64,000 nt of DNA from Butyrivibrio sp. (GCA_017413105.1 JAFPVA010000141.1:1-64000); one strand, 5' to 3'; counted from the first letter of the stretch, positions 34,403-42,971 are shown. A program made the numbers and translations. The notes: generated from the letters alone by a model not told the origin.

Positions 34403-35662
34403 ATGGTACAGAGAAAGAAAAGAAACGTAATTGTTGGACAATCGGGAGGTCCTACAGCGGCAATCAACTCTTCACTTGCAGGAGTTTACAGAACCGCTAT
34501 TGATCGTGGATACCAGAAGGTATACGGAATGATCCATGGTGTTCAGGGACTTATGGAAGGGAGATATGTAGATCTTTCTGAGCACATTCAGAGCGGACTT
34601 GATATTGAGCTTCTTAAGAGAACACCTTCAGCTTATCTTGGATCTTGCAGATATAAACTTCCTGAGATTTTTGAGAGCAAGGAGATTTACGAGAAGATTT
34701 TTGAAATTCTCAAAAAGCTCGAGATTGACTGCTTTATCTATATTGGTGGTAATGATTCAATGGATACCATCAAGAAGCTTTCAGATTATGCTATCATCAC
34801 AGGATCAGACATAAGATTTGTAGGCTGCCCTAAGACTATTGATAATGACCTTGCGCTTACAGACCATACTCCCGGTTACGGATCAGCTGCCAAGTATATC
34901 GGTACGAGTGTAAAAGAAATCATCAGAGACAGCTGGTCACTTGAGACCACCAGTGGACAGGTTATCATCGTTGAAGTTATGGGTAGAAATGCAGGATGGC
35001 TCACAGGTGCTACAGCTCTTGCAAAGGGCGAGGATTGTGACGGACCTGATGCTATCTACCTTCCTGAGCTTCCATTTGATATGGATGCATTTATCAAGAA
35101 GATCAAAGCCCTTCTTAAGAGCAAGGCTTCAGTTGTTGTTGCAGTTTCTGAAGGTATCAGAACCAAGGATGGCAAGTATGTCAGTGAGCTTGGCAACAGC
35201 ATTGAATATGTAGATGCATTTGGACACAAGCAGCTTACAGGAACAGCAAGATATCTCTGCGATGTTGTTGCTAAGGAATGCGGCTGCAAAACTCGTGCTA
35301 TTGAGCTTTCAACTCTTCAGAGAGCTGCCAGCCACTGTGCATCCCGTGTAGATATTCTTGAGGCCTATGAAGTTGGCGGTGCTGCCATGAAGGCTGCTGA
35401 CGAAGGTGACAGCGGAAAGATGGTTGTTATCGAGAGACTTTCCGATGACCCATATCAGGCTGGAACTGAGGTTAAGGATGTACATAAGATTGCAAATGAT
35501 GAGCGTACTGTACCTAGAGATTGGATCAACAAGGATGGCACTTATGTAACTAATGAATTCATTACTTATGTAAGACCTCTTATTCAGGGTGATGTCGGAC
35601 CTATCATGGTTGATGGTATTCCAAGACACCTTTACAGACCCGGATTCCAGGATCTTCTTTAA
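34403..35662 (+). CDS. 6-phosphofructokinase, probably PPi-dependent
   Basis: A 419-aa PFK-family enzyme phosphorylating fructose-6-phosphate in glycolysis. The N-terminal loop is GQSGGPTAAINSS. The donor-site sequence GGNDSMDT and the lysine in PKTIDNDL replace the GGDGS and PGTIDND of ATP-dependent enzymes; Asp/Asn plus Lys at these two sites is the accepted signature of PPi use. MGRNAGWLTG supplies the sugar-binding residues. Using PPi saves ATP and makes the step reversible, as in other rumen and gut anaerobes. The ATG at 34403 follows AAAGGGG by 10 bp; an in-frame TTG at 34394 is less likely. Confidence 0.9.
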   Translation: MVQRKKRNVIVGQSGGPTAAINSSLAGVYRTAIDRGYQKVYGMIHGVQGLMEGRYVDLSEHIQSGLDIELLKRTPSAYLGSCRYKLPEIFESKEIYEKIFEILKKLEIDCFIYIGGNDSMDTIKKLSDYAIITGSDIRFVGCPKTIDNDLALTDHTPGYGSAAKYIGTSVKEIIRDSWSLETTSGQVIIVEVMGRNAGWLTGATALAKGEDCDGPDAIYLPELPFDMDAFIKKIKALLKSKASVVVAVSEGIRTKDGKYVSELGNSIEYVDAFGHKQLTGTARYLCDVVAKECGCKTRAIELSTLQRAASHCASRVDILEAYEVGGAAMKAADEGDSGKMVVIERLSDDPYQAGTEVKDVHKIANDERTVPRDWINKDGTYVTNEFITYVRPLIQGDVGPIMVDGIPRHLYRPGFQDLL

Positions 35663-35674
35663 TAATGAATCTTG

Positions 35675-35719
35675 ATATAAAGTGCGGTCATGCAGGTTTA
35701 CATGATTCGCACTTTATAT
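35675..35719 (+). terminator. Inverted repeat after the phosphofructokinase gene
   Basis: A perfect 12-bp stem ATATAAAGTGCG/CGCACTTTATAT with an inner TCATG/CATGA pair. The T-tract is weak, so it may terminate or just protect the 3' end. Confidence 0.55.
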
Positions 35720-35746
35720 TGTCTATCTGACTAACAGGATAAGCCT

Positions 35747-37132
35747 ATGATCAAATATAACACCGGAACACTTGTAGTTAATACTGATCTGCAAATTGTA
35801 GATGCTACCGGAGGCTTTACCCAATATGTGCCGGAGGATAAGACGGGCACCTTTCTTGGGAATGTTAAGCCGGAGGATCAGCATATTATTCACGAAATGG
35901 TCGAGGATTTAGCAGATCAGGAAAAGACTGAGATATGCTTTAGACTATGCAATAAAAATGGCAGATACAATTGGGTTTCTGCCGTGTGTGAGAGAGTCCC
36001 TTCAGAAAAATCAAATAATATAAGAATATATTTTCAGGATATATCTATAATCGGCAATGAGGAAAATGCTGAGGAAATAGATTTTGGAACAGGACTCCTC
36101 AGCAAAAAAGCCATTACAGATTATGCCAGAGAAAAATGCATGGACAGAAACAACAGGATAGACCTGTGCATTCTGGACGTGGATAACTTTAAACAGATAA
36201 ATGATACCAAGGGCCATTCTTTTGGAGACAAAATACTTAGAGAGGTCAGCGAGATAATCAGAAGTATCCTTGGTAATGATGGGAAAGCCGGCAGGATTGG
36301 CGGCGATGAGCTTATGCTCGTCATAGATAGGGCAGAAGATAAGACCAAGCTTAGAAGCTATCTAAAGCCTATCAGAGAGGGCATTGAGAATCTCTACAGG
36401 GATGCCAATGGCTATCCTCTTGTTACAGCCTCTATTGGAAGTGCAAATTTCCCGCTTTTTGTAGATGATTATGAATCCCTCTTTAATCTGGCGGACATGA
36501 TGCTTTACAGGGCAAAGAGCAGGGGAAAGAACCGCTATGTAATGTACAATCCGGATATTCACGGGCAGATTGTAGATGGAGTTCTGAAAGAGGAAAGTAA
36601 GGTTGTTCAGGATACCACGCCTCAGGATAAGATGAAAATGATGCTTGGGGCTCTTGAGGGCTTTTTTGGAGCCTTTGAAAAAGCTGTCTATGATATCCTT
36701 ATGGACATATTGGCGGCTTATGAGATTGACGAGGGTTATATTTTCTTAAATAATCTTTCAAAGAGCTATTATGGGTATAGGAGAACTGAGAACACGGTTC
36801 TTTCCGACCAGAATACTGTCAGCAGGATAGTAGAGAATGTGGCGGATATAAGTTATGTTAAAGAGACGTCGTTTGATAAGCTGTTTAATTCAAATGGGGT
36901 ACTGGTTATTGATCTGCCGGAGATGCAGCTGAAAAATACAGAGGAAACAAAGCGCATTTTTACCGAAAAGGGTATCAGACATGCCTTTTTCTATAAGATG
37001 AAGGGCTTTGATCAAAATGGCTATCTGGTGTTGTACAATACAAGGGATTTGTCGCGAAAATTCCCGCAACAGGACATTACTGACTTTACATATCTTGGAA
37101 AAATGATGGAAATTGCTCTGAAAACTAGGTAA
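35747..37132 (+). CDS. PAS-like/GGDEF protein with C-terminal sensory-like extension
   Basis: A 461-aa soluble signalling protein. Residues 1-105 look PAS-like (VNTDLQIVDATGGFTQYV ... RYNWVSAVCERV ... YFQDIS). The GGDEF domain (about 115-275) has DVDNFKQINDTKGHSFGDKIL and the active loop RIGGDELML, that is GGDEL rather than GGDEF; the catalytic Asp-Glu pair is kept, so activity is plausible. The last ~165 residues form a separate alpha/beta, GAF-like region with no family I can name. It follows the phosphofructokinase gene by 84 bp that hold an inverted repeat. Confidence 0.8.
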   Translation: MIKYNTGTLVVNTDLQIVDATGGFTQYVPEDKTGTFLGNVKPEDQHIIHEMVEDLADQEKTEICFRLCNKNGRYNWVSAVCERVPSEKSNNIRIYFQDISIIGNEENAEEIDFGTGLLSKKAITDYAREKCMDRNNRIDLCILDVDNFKQINDTKGHSFGDKILREVSEIIRSILGNDGKAGRIGGDELMLVIDRAEDKTKLRSYLKPIREGIENLYRDANGYPLVTASIGSANFPLFVDDYESLFNLADMMLYRAKSRGKNRYVMYNPDIHGQIVDGVLKEESKVVQDTTPQDKMKMMLGALEGFFGAFEKAVYDILMDILAAYEIDEGYIFLNNLSKSYYGYRRTENTVLSDQNTVSRIVENVADISYVKETSFDKLFNSNGVLVIDLPEMQLKNTEETKRIFTEKGIRHAFFYKMKGFDQNGYLVLYNTRDLSRKFPQQDITDFTYLGKMMEIALKTR

Positions 37133-37189
37133 AAAGTGGCTTTTTTTGAATTTTTTTAGGATTTTTCCTTGATTTTAGCCTTTTTTGGG

Positions 37190-37218
37190 TTGTTTGCGGT
37201 ACAAAAGAGTGGTAAAAT
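37190..37218 (+). promoter_or_regulatory. Putative promoter of the HU gene
   Basis: TTGTTT and TAAAAT with a 17-bp spacer, 42 bp upstream of the ATG. Confidence 0.5.
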
Positions 37219-37259
37219 GGGCAATGTAGTAAAATATTTCTTTTTGGAGGGAAAATTAC

Positions 37260-37538
37260 ATGAACAAGACAGAACTTATCGATGCAATCGCAAAGGAGGC
37301 AGGCCTTTCTAAGAAGGACGCTGCTGCAGCACTCAACGCATTCACAGAGACAGTTACTAAGGAACTCAAGAAGAAGGGCAAGGTTCAGCTTGTTGGCTTC
37401 GGTACATTTGAGACAACTAAGAGAGCTGCTAGAACAGGTAAGAATCCTCAGACTGGCGCTGCTATCAAGATTCCTGCATCTGTAGCACCTAAGTTCAAGG
37501 CTGGTAAGGCTCTTAAGGATCTTGTAAACAAGAAGTAA
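37260..37538 (+). CDS. hup: DNA-binding protein HU
   Basis: A 92-aa nucleoid protein. It begins MNKTELIDAIAKEAGLSKKDA and carries the beta-arm with GFGTFETTKRAARTGKNPQTG, the intercalating arm proline (IPASVAPKFKAGKALKDLVN) and a lysine-rich C-terminus. The length and all signature positions are standard for a homodimeric HU. A TTTGGAGGG ribosome site, a decent promoter and a strong terminator make it a single-gene unit. Codons are strongly biased (AAG, CTT, GCT), as expected for an abundant protein. Confidence 0.96.
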   Translation: MNKTELIDAIAKEAGLSKKDAAAALNAFTETVTKELKKKGKVQLVGFGTFETTKRAARTGKNPQTGAAIKIPASVAPKFKAGKALKDLVNKK

Positions 37539-37561
37539 TTTTTTACATGAGAAAGATGAAG

Positions 37562-37590
37562 GCTGTGCTCATTTTGGGCACAGCTTTTTT
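37562..37590 (+). terminator. Terminator of the HU gene
   Basis: A 7-bp stem GCTGTGC/GCACAGC with a 9-nt loop followed by six T. Confidence 0.85.
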
Positions 37591-37703
37591 CTATTAATAT
37601 CAGAGCGATCTGAAAGCATTATCATTTTGTTTTTCGTTGATATTTTGTTCGCAATTATGTAGAATGAAGTTGATACCCGACACTTTCATGAGGGCAAATC
37701 TAA

Positions 37704-39365
37704 ATGACATTTGAGAGAAGCTTTGAGAACTTTGTTCAAATTCTATCTGAAGAGGAGATGACACCTGAAATATCTCCCAGCGCCTTGGCTGACATTTCCA
37801 AGGAATATTCTTTGCGATCTATCGTAGCGATTGTTTCCGAGCTTAAAGAATCTGACAGGTCAAAAGAACCTGATATTCTGATACCCTTATTTGGCCCTGT
37901 GCCGGAGAAGGAAGCGCCTGCATATTTGTTTAAGCACACCATGGCAAAGAAAAAGACGGTTACTTATAACATCTACCTTAAGGATGATAAATCCTGGAAT
38001 GAGGAGGAGTACAAGAGCTTCGCCATCCTCATGGATATTCTCATTATGCATATGGAGAGATTCCTTTTGGGGAAGGTTGTCAAGGACAGCGCTCTTACGC
38101 AGTATCTGACAGGGCTGCCTAATTCCGGCGGCTATATTGCTTATGCTTCAAAACTCATGGAATCACGGGAAATTTTGAACTATGATGCCTTCTACTTTAA
38201 TCTCAAGAGCTATGGCCTTATAAGCCGTAGATATGGCCTTGCTGAGGGCGATGAGATAATGAAGAGGTACGCTGCAAAACTCAGAGAATTTTGCGAAAAA
38301 GACGAGATTATTGCCCATTTCGGAGGTGATAATTACACGGCCCTCATCAAGAAGGAAAGAACGAAGAAATTTCTTAAGTTCCTGTCGTCGGTTCCTGTTT
38401 ATGGGGAAAAGAATGGCAAGCAGGAAGATATTAATATAGCTGCGGTAATCGGCATCTATGCGGTTGATGAATCCTTAAAGGAGCCGGGGCAGCTTATTTC
38501 AAGGGCAGGAATGGCTTGTAACTATGCAAAAAATGTTGCGAATAAGCCTTACGTATTTGTGAATAAGGCAATGAGCACAAGAATATACAGACAGAAACAG
38601 ATAGAGGACAGATACGAGGAAGCTCTGGCAAGTGATGAATTCAGGATCTATCTTCAGCCCAAGGTGGACATTACCACAGGGGAGATTGTTGGAGCAGAGT
38701 CTTTGGCAAGATGGTTCTGTAACGGCGTGGTCCTTTACCCTACAGAGTTTGTGCCTATCCTTGAGCAGGAGGGAATGGTAGCTTCTCTGGATCTTTATGT
38801 GCTTAAAAAGAGCTGCGGATTTATAAAAGGCTGGATTGAAAAAGGAATTGAGCCTGTTCAGATATCTGTCAATTTCTCAAGACGTGATCTGAATTATAAG
38901 CATCTGGCAAAGGAAGTCATTCAGATAATTGATGACTCCGGAGTAGACAGGAAACTTATACAGATAGAAGTTACAGAGACCGCCAGTGAAGACGAGAGAC
39001 TTCTTATGACGAACTTTTTGAAAAGCCTCAAGGAAAAAGGTGTGGAAACTGCAATAGATGATTTTGGAACCGGATACTCATCTTTGTCCAACTTAAGGGA
39101 TTTCCCGGTTTCCATGATAAAGATTGACAGATCATTTATTGATGTGGAATCAGTAAATATCAACGATGAGATAGTACTTAAAAACATTATCAACATGGCA
39201 AAAGACCTTGGGATAGAAGTGCTTACTGAGGGCGTTGAGAGACCTGATCAGATCGAACTTTTAAAGAGTGTTGGATGCAGATATGTGCAGGGATTCTTTT
39301 ATGATAACCCGATGCCGGACAAGGATTTTGAGAAACGATTAATCAAGAAGGTGTATTCGGAATAA
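37704..39365 (+). CDS. Degenerate GGDEF plus EAL domain protein (probable c-di-GMP phosphodiesterase)
   Basis: A 553-aa protein. Residues 1 to about 130 are an unassigned N-terminal region; residues 135-290 are a GGDEF domain whose active loop reads HFGGDNYTAL, so cyclase activity is lost. Residues 305-553 are an EAL domain with ESLARW in place of EAL, VSVNFS-type ISVNFSRRDL, the metal ligand EVTETA, IDDFGTGYSSLSNLRDFPVSMIKID in family form, and TEGVERPDQIELLKSVGCRYVQGFFYDNPMP in family form. The catalytic Glu, Asn, Asp-Asp and Lys appear present, so phosphodiesterase activity is expected. The dead GGDEF may bind GTP as a regulator. It lies alone after HU. Confidence 0.85.
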   Translation: MTFERSFENFVQILSEEEMTPEISPSALADISKEYSLRSIVAIVSELKESDRSKEPDILIPLFGPVPEKEAPAYLFKHTMAKKKTVTYNIYLKDDKSWNEEEYKSFAILMDILIMHMERFLLGKVVKDSALTQYLTGLPNSGGYIAYASKLMESREILNYDAFYFNLKSYGLISRRYGLAEGDEIMKRYAAKLREFCEKDEIIAHFGGDNYTALIKKERTKKFLKFLSSVPVYGEKNGKQEDINIAAVIGIYAVDESLKEPGQLISRAGMACNYAKNVANKPYVFVNKAMSTRIYRQKQIEDRYEEALASDEFRIYLQPKVDITTGEIVGAESLARWFCNGVVLYPTEFVPILEQEGMVASLDLYVLKKSCGFIKGWIEKGIEPVQISVNFSRRDLNYKHLAKEVIQIIDDSGVDRKLIQIEVTETASEDERLLMTNFLKSLKEKGVETAIDDFGTGYSSLSNLRDFPVSMIKIDRSFIDVESVNINDEIVLKNIINMAKDLGIEVLTEGVERPDQIELLKSVGCRYVQGFFYDNPMPDKDFEKRLIKKVYSE

Positions 39366-39431
39366 GGCATTGTAAGCGGTTTCAAGGAAACTCTATTTTT
39401 GAAAGTTTATACTTTTTTAATAATTGAAGTG

Positions 39432-39460
39432 TTCACTTTCTCTTAATAAAGCGTTATACT
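39432..39460 (+). promoter_or_regulatory. Putative promoter of the HPr-like gene
   Basis: TTCACT and TATACT with a 17-bp spacer, about 50 bp before the start codon. Confidence 0.55.
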
Positions 39461-39510
39461 TTATTTTGCCGTCGGTTATAGCCTGCGACTTATGAGAGAG
39501 GGAAAATAAT

Positions 39511-39756
39511 ATGAAAAAAGAAGTAAAGGTTTCACTGGGGTGCAAATCTCAGATCGTGCAGTTCATTAACATGAACTCGAAGTCTTCCTGTGAGATCGAC
39601 GTACAGGATGGACACAGCTACATTGACGGAAAGTCAATTGTAGGTCTATTATCACTCAACTTATTTAAACCACTTGATGTAACTGTCATTGGTGATGATA
39701 ACAAGATCAGAGATCTGATCGACAATTACGGTTCACATCAATTGCTGATAAGCTAA
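39511..39756 (+). CDS. HPr-like protein lacking the phosphorylatable histidine (Crh-like)
   Basis: An 81-aa protein with the HPr fold pattern. Aligned on the regulatory segment DGKSIVGLLSLNL (HPr: LKSIMGVMSLGI), Ser42 matches HPr Ser46, the target of HPr kinase. The active His15 of HPr falls on Cys11 (LGCKSQ instead of GIHARPA). It therefore cannot carry PTS phosphate on histidine, but could still be Ser-phosphorylated and act as a catabolite-control corepressor, as Crh does in Bacillus. It has its own promoter and a strong bidirectional terminator, and no PTS genes adjoin. The family call is good; the regulatory role is inferred. Confidence 0.75.
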   Translation: MKKEVKVSLGCKSQIVQFINMNSKSSCEIDVQDGHSYIDGKSIVGLLSLNLFKPLDVTVIGDDNKIRDLIDNYGSHQLLIS

Positions 39757-39757
39757 T

Positions 39758-39787
39758 AAAAAAGAGACTCTTTCGAGTCTCTTTTTT
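39758..39787. terminator. Bidirectional terminator between the HPr-like and degV genes
   Basis: A perfect 13-bp stem AAAAAAGAGACTC/GAGTCTCTTTTTT with a TTTC loop, usable from both strands. Confidence 0.9.
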
Positions 39788-39820
39788 ATTGAATCATTTT
39801 TCCTTAAAAGATATCTGATA

Positions 39821-40708
39821 TCAGTCAACTCTCTGATCACCCCAGAAGAAGAGGGCAACAGTACCTGGGCCTGTGTGGCTTCCGATGGTTGTACCGATTG
39901 AGAAGATCTTAACCTTACCTTTGAGGTTAGGGATTCTTTCTTCAATCATATCTGCGACTTTTCTGGCATCTTCATAACAGTGTGAATTGGAAATGAAAAC
40001 ATCTCCGTCGTAATTAGTACCGTTCTCGCAATGCTCAAGCATCTTATCAACAGTAGCCTTCATAACAGCGCTCTTTCCGCGAATCTTGGCTCTTACAATA
40101 AGTCTTCCCTGATAGTCAACATTGAGAAGAGGACAGATGTTGAGAACATTTCCGATTGCTCCTGCAACCTTGGATACGCGGCCACCTCTTACAAGATATT
40201 TAAGATCTGAAACATAGAACCAGTGCTGGGCATGAAGTCTGTTCTCGATAACCCAGTTGTAGGCATCGTCAATGCTCATTCCCTGATCACGAAGGTCTGC
40301 AACTTTGGCAACAACAAGACCAAAACCTGCTGAAGCAGCAAGGGAATCAACTACATAAAGTTTTCTGTCGGGATATTTTTCTTTTAACTGATCTCTTGCG
40401 ATTGTTGCAGAATTAAGAGTTCCTGAGATTCCGGAACTTAATGTGAGATGGAGAATATCTTTTCCCTCCATCAAAAATGGTTCGAAATATTCGATGTACT
40501 CGCCAACACTGATCTGAGAAGTTCTTGTCATGGAGCCTTTTGCCATCTTGGCATAGAATTCATCGAATGACATTGAATTTCCAAGATCATCCTTATAGCT
40601 CTTTCCATCGATCTCGAAATGGAAACATGCATATTTTATATCTCTTTTGTCAAAGTACTGCTGATCAAGGTCTGCGGTAGAGCAGCAGCTAATAATATAA
40701 TTGCTCAT
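39821..40708 (-). CDS. DegV family fatty-acid-binding protein
   Basis: A 295-aa DegV/FakB-like protein. Family signatures: SCCSTADLDQQYFDKR at the N-terminus, the lipid carboxylate-contact segment MTRTSQISVGEYIEYFEP, HLTLSSGISGTLNSA, VDSLAASAGFGLVV, and the late GTTIGSHTGPGTVALFF. FakB proteins present fatty acids to the FakA kinase for phospholipid synthesis; no fakA gene is visible here. The start at 40708 has GAGGG upstream, while the frame runs 45 bp further back without a site. It converges with the HPr-like gene. Confidence 0.92.
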   Translation of the reverse strand: MSNYIISCCSTADLDQQYFDKRDIKYACFHFEIDGKSYKDDLGNSMSFDEFYAKMAKGSMTRTSQISVGEYIEYFEPFLMEGKDILHLTLSSGISGTLNSATIARDQLKEKYPDRKLYVVDSLAASAGFGLVVAKVADLRDQGMSIDDAYNWVIENRLHAQHWFYVSDLKYLVRGGRVSKVAGAIGNVLNICPLLNVDYQGRLIVRAKIRGKSAVMKATVDKMLEHCENGTNYDGDVFISNSHCYEDARKVADMIEERIPNLKGKVKIFSIGTTIGSHTGPGTVALFFWGDQRVD

Positions 40709-40890
40709 TTTAACCCTCACTTTTATAATGATAACCCAAACTACATAATACAATATTATTAACTATGTAGCAAATAGAAAAAAGAAATTTCGTTAAATTT
40801 TGGTCAATTAGTTAATAGGATTAATTAAATGCCCATGAACACTGGATTTGTCTGAATTGTCTGAAAATAGAAGCAATTTTAAAGAGTATG

Positions 40891-40919
40891 TTGACAAAAG
40901 CGCACCTGGATGGTATATT
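40891..40919 (+). promoter_or_regulatory. Consensus sigma-A promoter for an unidentified RNA
   Basis: A perfect TTGACA and TATATT with an ideal 17-bp spacer. It is the strongest-looking promoter in the window and is followed by no credible gene before a terminator 240 bp downstream. Confidence 0.8.
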
Positions 40920-40925
40920 AAATAT

Positions 40926-41189
40926 ACAATCACATTGTACATAAAACCAAGGCAGCCGAGATGGCTTAAGCTTCATCAAAGGCGAGCGATGGTTTTCGGA
41001 GCGGCTGACATTTACAGCAAGGGTGGCGATGCTTCATCGGAGCCAGGGAATGTCAAGGAGTCGCTAAAGGAGTGTGATTTATATAAATAACAGTAGCTTG
41101 AACAGGTAGCTACAGAAAGACGAGGAGAGGTCCCTTGGAAATCATTTTTTGAGGACGGGTGTTCATTGAAACAATGGATGCCCGTTTTT
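40926..41189 (+). ncRNA. Candidate structured noncoding RNA of unknown class
   Basis: Between the consensus promoter and the terminator at 41155-41189 lies about 260 nt without a convincing reading frame. It shows pairing potential: TACAAT/ATTGTA at the 5' end, CAGCCG/CGGCTG around 40953-41008, a nested GACATT...AATGTC stem enclosing GGC-GATG/CATC-GCC (41008-41054), and GTAGCT/AGCTAC near 41092-41112. It does not match the RNase P, SRP, tmRNA, T-box or common riboswitch consensus sequences I know. The mntP gene downstream is separated by a terminator and a repeat, so a read-through riboswitch is unlikely but not excluded. Confidence 0.55.
41155..41189 (+). terminator. Terminator of the candidate RNA
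   Basis: ACGGGTGTTCATTG pairs with CAATGGATGCCCGT (two G-U type pairs) around a two-base AA loop, followed by five T. Confidence 0.85.
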
Positions 41190-41217
41190 CTTGCGCAGAT
41201 GTATAAGTAAGGCTACT

Positions 41218-41361
41218 TTACTGTTCAGACAGAAATGCGCACTCTGCTGCGCATTTCGTGAGAACTTGATACAGGAGTGAGCGCATTCCTTCGACGAAGT
41301 CGAATTGGAATGAATGCGCGAATTCGTTACTGGAGCGAGCTGCATGCGAGTGAACAGTAAC
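41218..41361 (+). repeat. Family 2 three-hairpin repeat, copy C
   Basis: H1 is GAAATGCGCA/TGCGCATTTC (41232-41257, perfect), followed by the conserved linker TTTCGTGAGAACTTGAT. H2 has GCGCATTC/GAATGCGC arms with the shared inner TTCGAC/GTCGAA stem. H3 has GTTACTG/CAGTAAC arms (41326-41361). The ends form a perfect 10-bp inverted repeat TTACTGTTCA/TGAACAGTAA (41218-41227 with 41351-41360), so the right arm can pair with either partner, as in copy A. It lies 80 bp upstream of mntP. Confidence 0.75.
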
Positions 41362-41442
41362 AAGGCTGCTCCTTGATTGAAAAAAATGTTTTATGGGGTA
41401 TAATAAATAAACATATAAAAATTTTCAGGAGTTTTTGGCAGT

Positions 41443-42078
41443 ATGTTTATACTTATATTCAACAGCGTGATGCTGGGCTTTGGTCTGGCAATGGATGCTT
41501 TTTCAGTATCTCTTGCAAATGGCTTTGCAGACCATAGGATGTCCAAAAAAAGACGTGTTCAGATTGCGTTTGTGTATGCTGCATTTCAGTTTGCAATGCC
41601 GGTGATAGGTTGGTTTTTGGTACACAATGCGGCAAACTTTTTTATTGGATTTCAGAGTTTTATTCCATGGATATCTCTTATTCTTCTTGCTATAATTGGC
41701 GGGAAGATGCTGGTAGAAGGAATCCAGGACAGAATAGCAGAGAGAGAATGCGACAAAGGTCATCAGTGCGGTGAGTGCGACAGGAAAGAATGCAGAAAGT
41801 ACGGCATAGATCCCGATGCAGGAGCTATAAGTAATAAAGTACTTATGATGCAGGGAATTGCCACATCTATAGATGCACTTTCTGTGGGATTTACTATAGA
41901 AAAATATGCCACAGCACAGGTCCTTTTGAGCGCTCTTATTATCGGAGCAGTGACCTACGCTGTGTGCTATGTTGGACTCAAGCTTGGAATTAAATTTGGA
42001 ACGAAACTAGCCAGCTATGCCAAGATAATTGGCGGCTGTATTCTTATAGCTATAGGAATAGAGATTTTCTTTTTCTGA
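41443..42078 (+). CDS. mntP: Manganese efflux pump MntP family protein
   Basis: A 211-aa six-helix protein with the MntP (DUF204) double repeat: FGLAMDAFSVSLANGFAD near residue 8 and the second-half copy GIATSIDALSVGFTIEK near 140, each with the conserved Asp that lines the Mn2+ path. The central cytoplasmic loop carries unusual clustered cysteines and acidic residues (ERECDKGHQCGECDRKECRKYG), a possible metal-sensing insertion not typical of E. coli MntP. AGGAG lies 12 bp upstream. No yybP-ykoY manganese riboswitch was recognised before it. It converges with the PilZ gene, 11 bp away. Confidence 0.88.
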   Translation: MFILIFNSVMLGFGLAMDAFSVSLANGFADHRMSKKRRVQIAFVYAAFQFAMPVIGWFLVHNAANFFIGFQSFIPWISLILLAIIGGKMLVEGIQDRIAERECDKGHQCGECDRKECRKYGIDPDAGAISNKVLMMQGIATSIDALSVGFTIEKYATAQVLLSALIIGAVTYAVCYVGLKLGIKFGTKLASYAKIIGGCILIAIGIEIFFF

Positions 42079-42089
42079 TATATCAGGAA

Positions 42090-42971
42090 TCAGAAGTCTT
42101 TTAAATCCAGGAGATTTTCGATGGAGCGCGCCTCTTTGGCCATGCGCTCCTCTTTTTTTATTTCGCGAAGTGTCTTGTCCCTTGATACGTGCTCTAAATT
42201 GGCGGGATCAAGAGGACTGGAAGCCGCGATTGTTCTGGTCCTTGGTCTTTCGGGAATAAGCTGCTTTGCAAGATCTTCCTCAACCTCATGGATCTGCTGT
42301 TCTTTGGAAATCTGAGGATTAAGATCTGTCTCCTGAACATTATCAAGGACAGGAGTATGCTTTTCGTTGCGCTTGCTGGTAACCAGTGATACCAGATCCA
42401 CGTTCATATTTGCGATACTGCAGCCAACAGCCGGCATATCTTTTACCATAAAGTTCCTTACTACGATAGTATTGACCTCATAGTTGTGGAGAGTCTCGCC
42501 ATAGCGGAACATAATATCAAGTCTGTCACCGGGCTTGACCTTGGTATCGTTATCTATGATTATGGATAGGCCTCTAAGGGAAATATCATGGATGATACAG
42601 TTCTTGAGAGCTGCTGTGTTGCCATTGATTGAGAAGACACCAAGCTTTTCGATATAGAATCTCTCGGCTCTTCTTGAGTTTTCCGGCTCTAATTCCGATG
42701 AACATCTGATAAGATGAAAATTGCCATATCTGGTTTTTACAGGGGTAATGGTTGTGGACATGAATTTGTATACACGGCCATCCCTCTTGTTTCTGATCTG
42801 AACAGAAGAGGGCTCTAAGAATTGCATATACTTGCCGAAGTATTCCATGGGCTTGACTAAAAGACCTGCAGCCACACCAAATATGGCCTCGGTAAGGAGA
42901 ACGATATTGTGGCCATCGATGGAGGCATAGATCTTTACCTCTGAGCCATTGGAAATTTCGCTTACAACCAT
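42090..42971 (-). CDS. PilZ domain c-di-GMP receptor (YcgR-like)
   Basis: A 293-aa protein with a YcgR-like N-terminal barrel (residues 1-95) and a PilZ domain (about 97-205). The c-di-GMP motif is complete: RRAER (RxxxR) near residue 99 and DISLRG (DxSxxG) near 128. The last ~90 residues are charged, partly disordered and end in a short helix (IENLLDLKDF). Known relatives brake the flagellar motor or alter surface functions when c-di-GMP rises. It is the only obvious c-di-GMP receptor here, alongside five GGDEF or EAL proteins. GGGGAAA precedes the ATG. Confidence 0.87.
   Translation of the reverse strand: MVVSEISNGSEVKIYASIDGHNIVLLTEAIFGVAAGLLVKPMEYFGKYMQFLEPSSVQIRNKRDGRVYKFMSTTITPVKTRYGNFHLIRCSSELEPENSRRAERFYIEKLGVFSINGNTAALKNCIIHDISLRGLSIIIDNDTKVKPGDRLDIMFRYGETLHNYEVNTIVVRNFMVKDMPAVGCSIANMNVDLVSLVTSKRNEKHTPVLDNVQETDLNPQISKEQQIHEVEEDLAKQLIPERPRTRTIAASSPLDPANLEHVSRDKTLREIKKEERMAKEARSIENLLDLKDF

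Noticed and set aside
40848..41090. An 80-codon frame starting TTG
   Set aside because: It crosses a consensus promoter, has no ribosome site and has unusual composition; the region is better read as an RNA gene.
40940..41190. Considered as a manganese (yybP-ykoY) riboswitch for mntP
   Set aside because: The conserved GGGGAGTAG-type core is absent, and a terminator plus a repeat separate it from mntP.
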